Of a stretch of DNA of 43,160 nucleotides, positions 1 through 6,975 are shown piece after piece. Every line of letters begins with the position of its first letter. Position 1 is the first letter of the stretch. A program made the translations under genes and the position numbers. The notes beneath the pieces were generated by a model, which worked only from the letters and a program-made list of their open reading frames with translations, did no database searches and was not told where the DNA came from. The DNA is from JBMNQS01 sp050944255 (GTDB lineage: Bacteria; Bacillota; Clostridia; Christensenellales; Maliibacteriaceae). Location of the stretch: the NCBI GenBank assembly GCA_050944255.1, contig JBMNQS010000009.1, positions 1 to 43,160 of the forward strand, given 5' to 3'.

Positions 1-707
1 GCATCGACACCGCCGCGATATATCGCAACGAAAGCTCTGTCGGACGCGCCATTGCCGATGCGGATGTTTCCCGCGACGAGCTTTTCATTACCACCAAGCT
101 GTGGAATGCCGATCAGGGATACGACAGCACCCTGCGCGCCTTTGATGAGAGCATGAAACGTCTGGGCATCGACGTACTGGACCTGTACCTGATCCACTGG
201 CCCGGCACCGAGCTTTTCGTGGACACGTGGAAGGCCATGGAAAAACTGTACAAAGACGGCCGCATCCGCAGCATCGGCGTGAGTAACTTCCTGTCGCACC
301 ATCTGCAAGAGCTGGCGGAAAAAACGCAGGTTGTACCCGCGGTCAACCAGATTGAGGTTCACCCCTATCTGCTGCAGCAGGATGCCGAGGATTACTGCAA
401 AGCGCACGATATCCTCATTGAAGCCTGGAGTCCTCTGATGAGCGGCAAGACCGCCCTTGAGGATCCCGTCATCGGGAAGATTGCCCAGGCCCACGGCAAA
501 TCCGCCGCGCAGACGATTCTTCGCTGGCACGTTCAGGAAGGCCGCCGCGTGATCCCGCGTTCCACCAACCAGCAGCGTATCGCCGAGAATTTCAATATTT
601 TCGATTTTGAGCTTTCTGCCGACGAAGTGGCCGCCATCAATGCGCTGGCCGCCGCCAAGAACGAACGCACCGGCCCGCATCCCGACGAGTTCTTCAAGAA
701 CTGGTAA
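1..707 (+). CDS. Aldo/keto reductase, 5' end outside the window
   Basis: The reading frame is open from the first base and ends at TAA 705-707, so the N-terminus is missing. The product is an NAD(P)H-dependent carbonyl reductase of the aldo/keto reductase TIM-barrel superfamily. Family residues visible are the DTAAIYRNE segment (catalytic Asp and Tyr), TTKLW (catalytic Lys) and DLYLIHWP (catalytic His). The C-terminal VIPRSTNQQRIAENF stretch matches the usual cofactor-phosphate binding loop. About 235 residues are present against roughly 275-280 for the 2,5-diketo-gluconate reductase-like branch, so only some 40 are missing. The substrate cannot be told from sequence. An internal ATG at 153 lies after the Asp/Tyr/Lys residues and is not the real start. 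The gene is followed by the left boundary of the accessory island. Confidence 0.9.
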   Translation, partial: IDTAAIYRNESSVGRAIADADVSRDELFITTKLWNADQGYDSTLRAFDESMKRLGIDVLDLYLIHWPGTELFVDTWKAMEKLYKDGRIRSIGVSNFLSHHLQELAEKTQVVPAVNQIEVHPYLLQQDAEDYCKAHDILIEAWSPLMSGKTALEDPVIGKIAQAHGKSAAQTILRWHVQEGRRVIPRSTNQQRIAENFNIFDFELSADEVAAINALAAAKNERTGPHPDEFFKNW

Positions 708-797
708 TAAGGCCGCCTAATTTACAAGGGCTTGGCTTTAAAAGAGCATCAGGCGTTCCAAAAGCCTTTATAGCCGCAGGCTTGCGTAAAAGCAATC

Positions 798-838
798 ACG
801 TAAAAAACCACACCTAAGCGTAGCTGTCACGGAGAACT
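798..838 (+). repeat. Left arm of island-flanking inverted repeat
   Basis: Bases 798-814 (ACGTAAAAAACCACACC) are the exact reverse complement of 8675-8691. After an 8-nt unmatched spacer, 823-838 matches the reverse complement of 8649-8664 at 14 of 16 positions. The two arms face each other across about 7.8 kb containing the methyltransferase/nuclease operon and the serine recombinase. Confidence 0.75.
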
Positions 839-861
839 CTCATCTATGGTTGATAGGGTGT

Positions 862-904
862 AAAAAGACGAGATGCAGTATATTATCTGTCGTCTCGTTT
901 TTTT
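862..904. terminator. Bidirectional hairpin terminator
   Basis: AAAAAGACGAGA (862-873) pairs with TCTCGTTTTTTT (893-904), with one G-T wobble. This gives an A-tract/T-tract hairpin usable on both strands. It lies after the leftward HEPN-like gene (stop at 931) and downstream of the rightward aldo/keto reductase. Confidence 0.6.
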
Positions 905-930
905 GATGTTAAATCGAATAAATATCATGC

Positions 931-1191
931 TTAATCAGAGGCATCATCGTATGACTTAATATGCAAGCGTTCGGTCGGTTGATCCAGTAGGGTGAGCAGT
1001 CGCCAAAGCTCGTTTAGATACAGAAAGCATTTCAGGGAGTTGGCTTCAGTTTCTTTCTCTACCACATGACCGTGACCGATTTTATGCCTTGAGCGGTTGG
1101 ATGTCTTATCAGGGTTTGCCTTTTCGAATTGCTCAGTCATTATATCTGTAAGCTCCGTTAAGACTGTGTTGTACACTCGCGCTTCTGCCAC
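931..1191 (-). pseudogene. Displaced C-terminal part of HEPN-like protein (frameshifted)
   Basis: This frame encodes 86 residues with SRHKIGHGH near residue 35, an Rx4H motif typical of HEPN-type ribonuclease domains. It is followed by TEANSLKCFLYLNELWRLL, a helix that usually closes such domains. The frame overlaps the end of the 1158-2411 gene in another register. The upstream protein ends in a helix-rich segment that commonly precedes an Rx4H C-terminus, so the two were probably one protein of about 500 residues, split by a one-base indel near 1195-1210. A stop (TAA, reverse strand) just upstream in this register confines the shift to the codons after HLDN. The GTG/ATG starts inside have no convincing Shine-Dalgarno site, so independent translation is doubtful. 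A sequencing error is an alternative. Confidence 0.6.
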
Positions 1192-2411
1192 CCCGATTTC
1201 ATCGGACGAATGTTATCTAAGTGTGTCGTGATATCCTCGATAGCTTTTTTCGTTTCCCGCCGAGGCGTCTTTAGCCGGATCCTTACGAAATCCGTGATAA
1301 TACCTTCTGTTTGGAGTGTGAGCATCATGACCGCCGAATTGAAGTATTTCCGTGAATGATTAACAAGGGCTTCATGAAGCACGTGCCGTCGTGGAGCGAA
1401 GTACGGTGAATTATTCCACTTCTTAACGATTGTTTTCAATGCCTCACATTGCTTCTTCCGAAAAAATGCACAGATACAGGCATCTACATCAGCTGGCGCT
1501 ATCGTTTCGTGCTCTTTATAAATCGCATTTATGATTGAAAGAGGCATCTCTGCCAAATAGAACCATCCAAAAGCAACGAACGCATCGTGTTTTTTGCTCC
1601 ATCGTTCCTGAAGGGTTATTAGTGAGAAATCGATGGTCGAGATTTGCCCGATAATCGATGAAAGGTTGTCTTTAAAGAGGTCATACGATGGGGCAAGCTG
1701 ATTGATGTGTGAAGCAAATTGTGACAAAGCAGTATTTACACCTTTGAGTTCATCCAACGCAGAAGTAGCGAGGTTGATTTGCGCCGCGAATTGCGATAAA
1801 GCAGTATTTACACCAGAGGATTCAGTTAAGACGGAACGAACCAGTGGATAATCGAACTTCGGTAAAAGTGCAGAAAAATCATAGGCGGGCATACGAAGCT
1901 GTTTCAAATAATCTGGCACTTCAAACCGTAGCGCGGTCGTTTTCAGAAGCGTTTTATCCATCGCGAAGGCGGGGACTTTAAGCCCTGTGAAAGCCTTGGC
2001 TATTGATTCCCGCATCGGTTGCCACGATACGTCAAGCGCAACCTTAAATTTGGCGAAAACATCCTCGCCTTCCACAGTCGCCAAGGCTTCTTCCGCTTTT
2101 TCGTCTTGAGCGATTAGAAAAATCAGTATCTCAGTGAGTTCCTCATCGGAAGCGTTGGCGAAATCACTCTCCTTCAGTAGGTTTTCCGGCACGGGCGCGG
2201 TGTTTGTATACATGGAATAAGCCAGCTTGACGAAAGCTTCCCTTGCGCCATATCGTTGAATAAATTGTTCATAATCAGCTGCTCGCCTTGCAGAAAAGAA
2301 AGCGTTAATGGTTACAGGCTGACCTGAAACCATGAATTCTTTTGTATAGTCCTTATTCCCCTTCATAAACGGAGTAATATCGGTGGGTTTCCCCTTTTTC
2401 TGCTCGTCCAT
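1158..2411 (-). CDS. HEPN-like protein, N-terminal part of frameshifted gene
   Basis: This is a 417-residue protein of no family I can name with confidence. I chose ATG at 2411 because AAGGATGA lies about 8 nt upstream. A GTG at 2426 would overlap the methyltransferase stop. Residues ~180-235 contain two near-identical copies of GVNTALSQFA..IN about 22 residues apart. The C-terminal ~60 residues (RRHVLHEALVNHSRKYFNS...TLQTEGIITDF) resemble the helical core of HEPN-like abortive-infection proteins. The Rx4H motif itself lies in the next frame at 931-1191. It is the last gene of the leftward operon, starting 4 nt after the methyltransferase stop. That position fits a defence-associated RNase or toxin partner, which is inference. 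As read, the protein lacks its catalytic motif. Confidence 0.65.
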   Translation of the reverse strand: MDEQKKGKPTDITPFMKGNKDYTKEFMVSGQPVTINAFFSARRAADYEQFIQRYGAREAFVKLAYSMYTNTAPVPENLLKESDFANASDEELTEILIFLIAQDEKAEEALATVEGEDVFAKFKVALDVSWQPMRESIAKAFTGLKVPAFAMDKTLLKTTALRFEVPDYLKQLRMPAYDFSALLPKFDYPLVRSVLTESSGVNTALSQFAAQINLATSALDELKGVNTALSQFASHINQLAPSYDLFKDNLSSIIGQISTIDFSLITLQERWSKKHDAFVAFGWFYLAEMPLSIINAIYKEHETIAPADVDACICAFFRKKQCEALKTIVKKWNNSPYFAPRRHVLHEALVNHSRKYFNSAVMMLTLQTEGIITDFVRIRLKTPRRETKKAIEDITTHLDNIRPMKSGWQKRECTTQS

Positions 2412-2415
2412 ATCT

Positions 2416-4428
2416 TCATCCTTCACTTAACCATCCACACGCTCTCATCCCACAGATGTTTCGCACCTTCACTCGCAGGGGCTTGCGGTCACTCTTGACT
2501 GCGCCGTTCCAGAAATCCTTGGTTTTTTCACCGTTGCGAATGACATAGCCCAGCTTGTCAATTTTGACTTCGCTGTCAGAGTGCCACTCGCCGTCGGCGG
2601 CGGTGCAGTCGAGGCTGACGTATTCGATAAGCTCCAAGCCGTCTTCGCTAATTTCGATGGGCTTGTAGGGCTTCTTCGCGGACGAATTGAGGAACGCCTT
2701 CTGATTGAAGTCGTCTATCTTGCCCATCACCCGGTCGCTGGCGAAGCGTTCCACCGTTAAGGCATAACCGCCAAACAGCGTATCATGCGTCTGCTCCACC
2801 TTGAACTCGGCGTGGCCGGACACCACCACGTCGTCCAGTATCGTTTTCAGGTCGCGCAGTTCGATTTCCACCGTTGTGCTGTCATCCTCGGAGATAAAGC
2901 GGCGGATTTCCTCCTCGCTGGTAATGTCCACATAATAAACGACCACCTTTTTGATGTTCGCGTCCAAGTCGGGGATTGCCTGATGGATGATGCGGTTCAT
3001 CAGAACCACGTCAAGGAGCTTGCTGCCGCTGTCCATCAGGTTCGGGACATAGACACGCACCGTGCCGAGCTTCGAGTCACTGATCGCGCCCTCCCAGAAG
3101 GAACCCAGAGAGTCCTCGTTTTTCAAGCCCGGAATAAGGCTCTTGATTTTGTCCATAGTCTGCACAGGGTTGCGATAGAGCGATACGCCGTCGCGGATTT
3201 CCAGTACGTCAAAGGCCGCATCCTCGGCTTTGAGCCGGTCGCGGGTGGTCTGGATGGAGTTGAGTCCGATGTCGCAGTGAATGAACCGCCGCCTCAGCTT
3301 GTGCGCCACCGCCGCTGTCACGCCGCTGCCGCCGAAAAAATCGGCGACGAGCATACCCTCGTTGGAGGAAGCGTTCAGGATGCGTTCCAGCAGGGCTTCG
3401 GGTTTTTGGGTGGCATAGTCAAGGCGTTCTGTAGCCACAGGGTTTATGACAAATATATCCGTCCAGAGATTCTGAACAGGGCTACCGTCCCATTCATCTA
3501 AATACTGTTTGCGTTCAATGCGCTGGGCTTTGTCTTTAGGGAATTTTAAACGTCCTTCCGCTTCGTAGCGTTCCATAGTTTCTCTGGAAACAGACCAACC
3601 ATTGGACGGCGGACTGTATCCTTTGTATTCGTATACTAATGAAGGGCTGTATGATGGGCTTATAAGTGGGCTTGTACGATACAGTCGTCCATCACCATCA
3701 TCATGCTTAAAACGCGAAAGATAATCCTCTTGCCCGTCGCTTGTTAATGGCGTAGTAAAAACATAGGATTCGGACATCGAATAGAAGAAAATGGAGTCTG
3801 TAACGATTCCATATTGATTTCGTTGCCCAAGATTGCCTTGTTTTCTTTTCCATACGATCTCATTCCGAAAATTTTCTTCCCCAAACACTTCATCGAGCAG
3901 GATTTTAACATAATGCCCGATATGGTAATCCAAATGCACATATATGCTCGCCGTTTCGCTCATGACGGATTTGATTGCCATCAGATTTTCGTACATCCAG
4001 TTCAGATACTTTTCCTTGTCCCACACGTCGCCGTACATCTTTTCCTCAAAGGCTTTGAGTTCATCGATGTCCAGTTCCTGCTCGGTAGCGGCGATAGCTT
4101 CGGCAACCTTGGGATTGCGGCGGATGTAGACTTTCTTTGCGTAGTCCGCGCCGGACGCGAACGGCGGGTCGATATACACGAGGTCAACTGTGACGCCCTG
4201 TTCTTTCAGGTAGGCGCAAGCGGAGATGCACTCGCCGCGAATGACCATGTTGCCGTCGGCGTTCGCTCCCACGGCTTCCGTCCGTTCCATTTCGTAGAGC
4301 GGCATTCCGCGCTCCAGAACCATGGAAACGTCGGACGCGCCCTTATATTTCAGCACACGGGCGAAGTTGGAGAGAACGGCTTGCCCCTCCACAGGCTCCG
4401 GGATAAAGGGTATGTATCGAACTGCCAT
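2416..4428 (-). CDS. Beta-class DNA methyltransferase, type III Mod-like
   Basis: This is a 670-residue site-specific DNA methyltransferase that uses S-adenosylmethionine and would methylate an exocyclic amine, probably N6-adenine. Motif IV DPPF is at residues 87-90 and motif I DFFGGSG at 363-369. This order, with motif IV first, defines the beta class that includes type III Mod subunits. TQKPEALLERIL (about 340-351) is the usual segment before motif I. The stretch between (about 190-320) is the target-recognition region and is visibly more AT-rich than its flanks. The ATG abuts the stop of the upstream gene (TAG-ATG), so the two are probably translationally coupled. A normal type III system would pair it with a helicase-nuclease Res of about 900-1000 residues. 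Here the only nuclease is the 392-residue protein at 5095-6273. Confidence 0.9.
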   Translation of the reverse strand: MAVRYIPFIPEPVEGQAVLSNFARVLKYKGASDVSMVLERGMPLYEMERTEAVGANADGNMVIRGECISACAYLKEQGVTVDLVYIDPPFASGADYAKKVYIRRNPKVAEAIAATEQELDIDELKAFEEKMYGDVWDKEKYLNWMYENLMAIKSVMSETASIYVHLDYHIGHYVKILLDEVFGEENFRNEIVWKRKQGNLGQRNQYGIVTDSIFFYSMSESYVFTTPLTSDGQEDYLSRFKHDDGDGRLYRTSPLISPSYSPSLVYEYKGYSPPSNGWSVSRETMERYEAEGRLKFPKDKAQRIERKQYLDEWDGSPVQNLWTDIFVINPVATERLDYATQKPEALLERILNASSNEGMLVADFFGGSGVTAAVAHKLRRRFIHCDIGLNSIQTTRDRLKAEDAAFDVLEIRDGVSLYRNPVQTMDKIKSLIPGLKNEDSLGSFWEGAISDSKLGTVRVYVPNLMDSGSKLLDVVLMNRIIHQAIPDLDANIKKVVVYYVDITSEEEIRRFISEDDSTTVEIELRDLKTILDDVVVSGHAEFKVEQTHDTLFGGYALTVERFASDRVMGKIDDFNQKAFLNSSAKKPYKPIEISEDGLELIEYVSLDCTAADGEWHSDSEVKIDKLGYVIRNGEKTKDFWNGAVKSDRKPLRVKVRNICGMRACGWLSEG

Positions 4429-5094
4429 CTATGCTTCCTCCCGTTTTGTACAAGGGTACATAATTTTATAGTACCTGCCGTTAAACTCATCTTTTACTGC
4501 GGATACAATTTTGTTGTATCTGCCAGTGCAGTCGGTTGTTGTGCCGTCTTCGTGCTGAAGCGTACTACGTTTTGTTTCCATAATTAAGGAGTCGAGTTCC
4601 TTGATGAATTGTTTCATCATAACCGAATTCCCATTTGCTGCTTTCTTATATTCTTTGAAATGAAATGCAGCCCTTGGAATGGCGTCGCGAATATCAAGAA
4701 TAGGTTTGTATATTTTAGTGTATATGCATTTTTTGGTTTTCTTATCGTGAAATATGAAACTCATATTGCCAAAAGCACTGTCAAAAGCAGAATTATCAAA
4801 ATCATTCATTGAAAGAACAATATCCATAGAACGGTTAATATCCCCGTCCCATTCAAAACGATTTATATTGTTTATTGCTTTGTGTCCATGCGTCCAAAAG
4901 TCTTCAAGAGTCCGTTTTCTCTCGTGGAAATACCCTATTATGGATATAGCTGCCGAGAGTAATCCGCCTGAAAAGATATTAATAAATATATCCGTCGCAA
5001 ACTCTTTATTGATGCAACTAAACAGAAGAGCAAAGCCCAACGCAACAACAGCGATGGCGACCGATATAATTACAGAAATTTTATGAAACCACAT
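4429..5094 (-). CDS. Two-TM membrane protein of unknown function
   Basis: This is a 221-residue protein that I do not recognise by name. Two hydrophobic helices at about residues 6-27 and 34-55 form an N-terminal hairpin. A soluble, probably cytoplasmic, domain of about 165 residues follows, rich in charged and aromatic residues (FHERKRTLEDFW, NNINRFEWDGD). There is no signal peptidase site or obvious catalytic motif. Its ATG immediately follows the nuclease stop (TAA-ATG) and its own stop immediately precedes the methyltransferase ATG, so it is built into the operon with zero spacing on both sides. Base composition is clearly lower in GC than the nuclease gene, which suggests separate acquisition. 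Two-TM proteins are common effectors in anti-phage systems, but a role here is only inferred from position. Confidence 0.7.
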   Translation of the reverse strand: MWFHKISVIISVAIAVVALGFALLFSCINKEFATDIFINIFSGGLLSAAISIIGYFHERKRTLEDFWTHGHKAINNINRFEWDGDINRSMDIVLSMNDFDNSAFDSAFGNMSFIFHDKKTKKCIYTKIYKPILDIRDAIPRAAFHFKEYKKAANGNSVMMKQFIKELDSLIMETKRSTLQHEDGTTTDCTGRYNKIVSAVKDEFNGRYYKIMYPCTKREEA

Positions 5095-6273
5095 TTATAC
5101 TCCCTCCGTAAAGAAAGTTTTGATTGCCTGGTGCGTCTGGGCGATGCGCACGGTTTCGGGGAGCGTGTCCTCCAAGTAAAGGTACTCGAACCGCTCATAA
5201 CCGAATGCCGTGTTGTTCTTCTGCTTAAAGATCTGCATAAAGCCGCACTTATCAATGAAGGTGAGGTCGTTGGCATAAATCCTGCCCTTGGTTTCCACGA
5301 TGACCGCCTTATGGATTGCACCGTTTTTGCGGCGGATAATCAGGAAGTCCGGGGTGTATACGCCGATATACCACCACTTATCGCCTGTGGATTTATAGCA
5401 CCGTATCTTGAATTCTGTCAGTGCGCGGTCGCCGTTGTAATAAACTTCCAACCCCAGCGTTTTCACGTCCTCCAGCACCAGCACTTCCTTAAGGAAAGTT
5501 CGCTCGAAGCTGCTGTCGGTCTTGTATGGCAGGTAATGGAACGAGCGGTCTTTCGCCGGGTGGGATGTGAACTGGCTCCGCAGTGTTTGCGCCATGTCTT
5601 TCTGCCCGGCGGCAAGCAGGGCGTTGATAGCGGCTTGTGTCTGCGCGTCGACTTCCAGTTCGCCCTTGTCGTCGGCGACGATTTTCTGCACGGTGTCTTG
5701 TTCGGGGTAATAGTCCCCCGGCGTGTCCGTGCGGACGCTGGCGGTGAAATTTTCTACATGGAGCAGCCGCGCTTCCTCCGGGATAAGCTCCTCGCTGGTG
5801 GTGAAGTCGCGCTTGTCGTAGAACGCCTTGCGGATGTTCGCTTCAATCAGCACATGGTTGAATAGGGAACTGTAGTAACGCGAGCCGTCCCTTTCATACC
5901 ATGCGTTACGGACGTTTATGTCCTTATTTGTCGCCAGCAGTTCCAGCAAAATTTTCATCGCAGCAAGGGGACGCGCTTTATGGTTCAGAGCCAGTTCCGC
6001 TTGCCGTGCCACCTCGCCGGCCAGTTGGCGCACTTGCGCCGCTGTCATGCGTTCCTGGTAGCGCAGCAACTCGTCGCCCGTGAGGATACCCGTCCCATTG
6101 AGATTGATGGAGATAACCGGGCGCAGGCTGTCTACGTCCTCCCGCGCAGCGGTCAGGCAGGCATATTGCCCGCCGCCCGGATATGTCATCAGCGCGGTCA
6201 GGCTTTCGGCGCTACGGGAAATGATCTGGTGAAAAATCGCCCAGGCGGCAGCGGTTTTGGACAGGACAGGCAT
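5095..6273 (-). CDS. PD-(D/E)XK nuclease-like protein without helicase domain
   Basis: This is a 392-residue protein, first gene of the leftward operon. The C-terminal third has the pattern of a PD-(D/E)XK nuclease: Glu257 in SSFERTFL, Pro308-Asp309 in VYTPDFLII, and Glu327-Thr-Lys329 in AVIVETKG. This resembles the nuclease end of type III Res proteins. The N-terminal 70 residues carry YPGGGQYACL and INLNGTGIL, which are not helicase motifs. No Walker A (GxGKT) or DEAD/DEAH box is present anywhere. The start at 6273 is supported by GAGGAG 6 nt upstream, an in-frame stop further upstream and a good promoter at 6302-6329. It therefore looks complete rather than freshly truncated. Alternatives are a reduced Res remnant or a distinct nuclease working with the adjacent methyltransferase. 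Confidence 0.7.
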   Translation of the reverse strand: MPVLSKTAAAWAIFHQIISRSAESLTALMTYPGGGQYACLTAAREDVDSLRPVISINLNGTGILTGDELLRYQERMTAAQVRQLAGEVARQAELALNHKARPLAAMKILLELLATNKDINVRNAWYERDGSRYYSSLFNHVLIEANIRKAFYDKRDFTTSEELIPEEARLLHVENFTASVRTDTPGDYYPEQDTVQKIVADDKGELEVDAQTQAAINALLAAGQKDMAQTLRSQFTSHPAKDRSFHYLPYKTDSSFERTFLKEVLVLEDVKTLGLEVYYNGDRALTEFKIRCYKSTGDKWWYIGVYTPDFLIIRRKNGAIHKAVIVETKGRIYANDLTFIDKCGFMQIFKQKNNTAFGYERFEYLYLEDTLPETVRIAQTHQAIKTFFTEGV

Positions 6274-6301
6274 AGGCTTCTCCTCGCACTCAGTTATGTT
6301 T

Positions 6302-6329
6302 ATTATATATTACCATATATCTTGTACAA
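6302..6329 (-). promoter_or_regulatory. Promoter of the nuclease-methyltransferase operon
   Basis: On the minus strand, TTGTAC (6329-6324) is followed after 16 nt by TATAAT (6307-6302), a near-consensus housekeeping promoter. It sits 28 nt ahead of the ATG of the nuclease gene. The -35 lies in the palindrome TTGTACAA (6322-6329), which could also be an operator half. Confidence 0.6.
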
Positions 6330-6691
6330 AATCTGGGACAGCTTTCAATGCGGGGGATTCAAACCCGCCTTTTCCGGCAGCAGCACGGCCGCCTGAATCG
6401 CCAATAGTATCTGCAGCTAGTATGTTTGACTGGGGAAGTAACGCAACCGAGTACATCGCCTTACTGACAGAGCTGAAGGAGTTCAAGATTCTGACCGTCT
6501 GCTATATGTATGGAATGCGGGAATGTCTAAAGTTGATGAGATAGCTGAATGTACTGAAGATTCGGTGAGCAGCATATATCCTTGGGGGCATTATAGGAGC
6601 AGGTTTGGCAAAACTACCGAACCCGCTTTTCTATTGGATATAGTCCTTACCGCCTGACAGGTTTACAAATACCCCTCGTATTCTCCTATAT
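6330..6691. other. Region between the operon promoter and the small transposon gene
   Basis: About 360 nt with no gene I can support. A short rightward frame around 6421-6544 (SNATEYIALLTELKEFKI and onward) and a second overlapping one around 6520-6660 look protein-like in places. They have no clear ribosome binding site and match no family I recognise. They may be remains of a small regulatory gene of the element. Confidence 0.4.
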
Positions 6692-6946
6692 ATGAGAGAT
6701 ATTTTTATCATGAGGGAGGCGGTTGACATAAACGCGGATACTTTGACAAAACACATTGAGGCCAGGCCCGTCGTCAAAGTAATCGGCAATACGGAGTATA
6801 TCGTGGAGATCTTCTTCAATGAGGAAGCGGATTGCAATCTTTCAGGTAAAATTAAACGGCTGATGGACAACGACATTAAATCGCTGAACAGGACTTTACT
6901 TCCCGCCGAATCAGAGTTAACATCACACAACCCTGACCGGCCGTAG
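6692..6946 (+). CDS. TnpW-like small transposon-encoded protein
   Basis: This is an 84-residue protein directly ahead of the recombinase gene. Its core, KVIGNTEYIVEIFFNEEADCNLSGKIKRLM, follows the pattern of the small TnpW-type proteins of Tn4451-like clostridial elements. In those, a short beta-rich IGxTxYxVxxxF segment is followed by a helix ending K(I/L)xRLx. The role of TnpW is not established. No strong ribosome binding site precedes ATG 6692; ATG 6710 is an alternative start. The gene ends 29 nt before the recombinase start and is probably cotranscribed with it. The assignment rests on pattern and position only. Confidence 0.5.
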   Translation: MRDIFIMREAVDINADTLTKHIEARPVVKVIGNTEYIVEIFFNEEADCNLSGKIKRLMDNDIKSLNRTLLPAESELTSHNPDRP

Positions 6947-6975
6947 TTGTAATAGAGAATAAAGGAGGTAAAGCA

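Noticed and set aside
2785..3501. 238-codon open frame antisense to the methyltransferase gene
   Set aside because: It is the complement of a GC-rich coding frame with clear methyltransferase motifs; it has no family features of its own.
2416..4428. Phase-variable simple repeats in the mod-like gene
   Set aside because: No tandem short repeats or long homopolymers were seen in or just upstream of the gene.
6345..6375. T-arm-like GCGGGGGATTCAAACCCGCC suggesting a tRNA or tmRNA 3' end as integration site
   Set aside because: The invariant G53-TTC-RA-C61 frame does not fit on either strand and no other arms or CCA are present.
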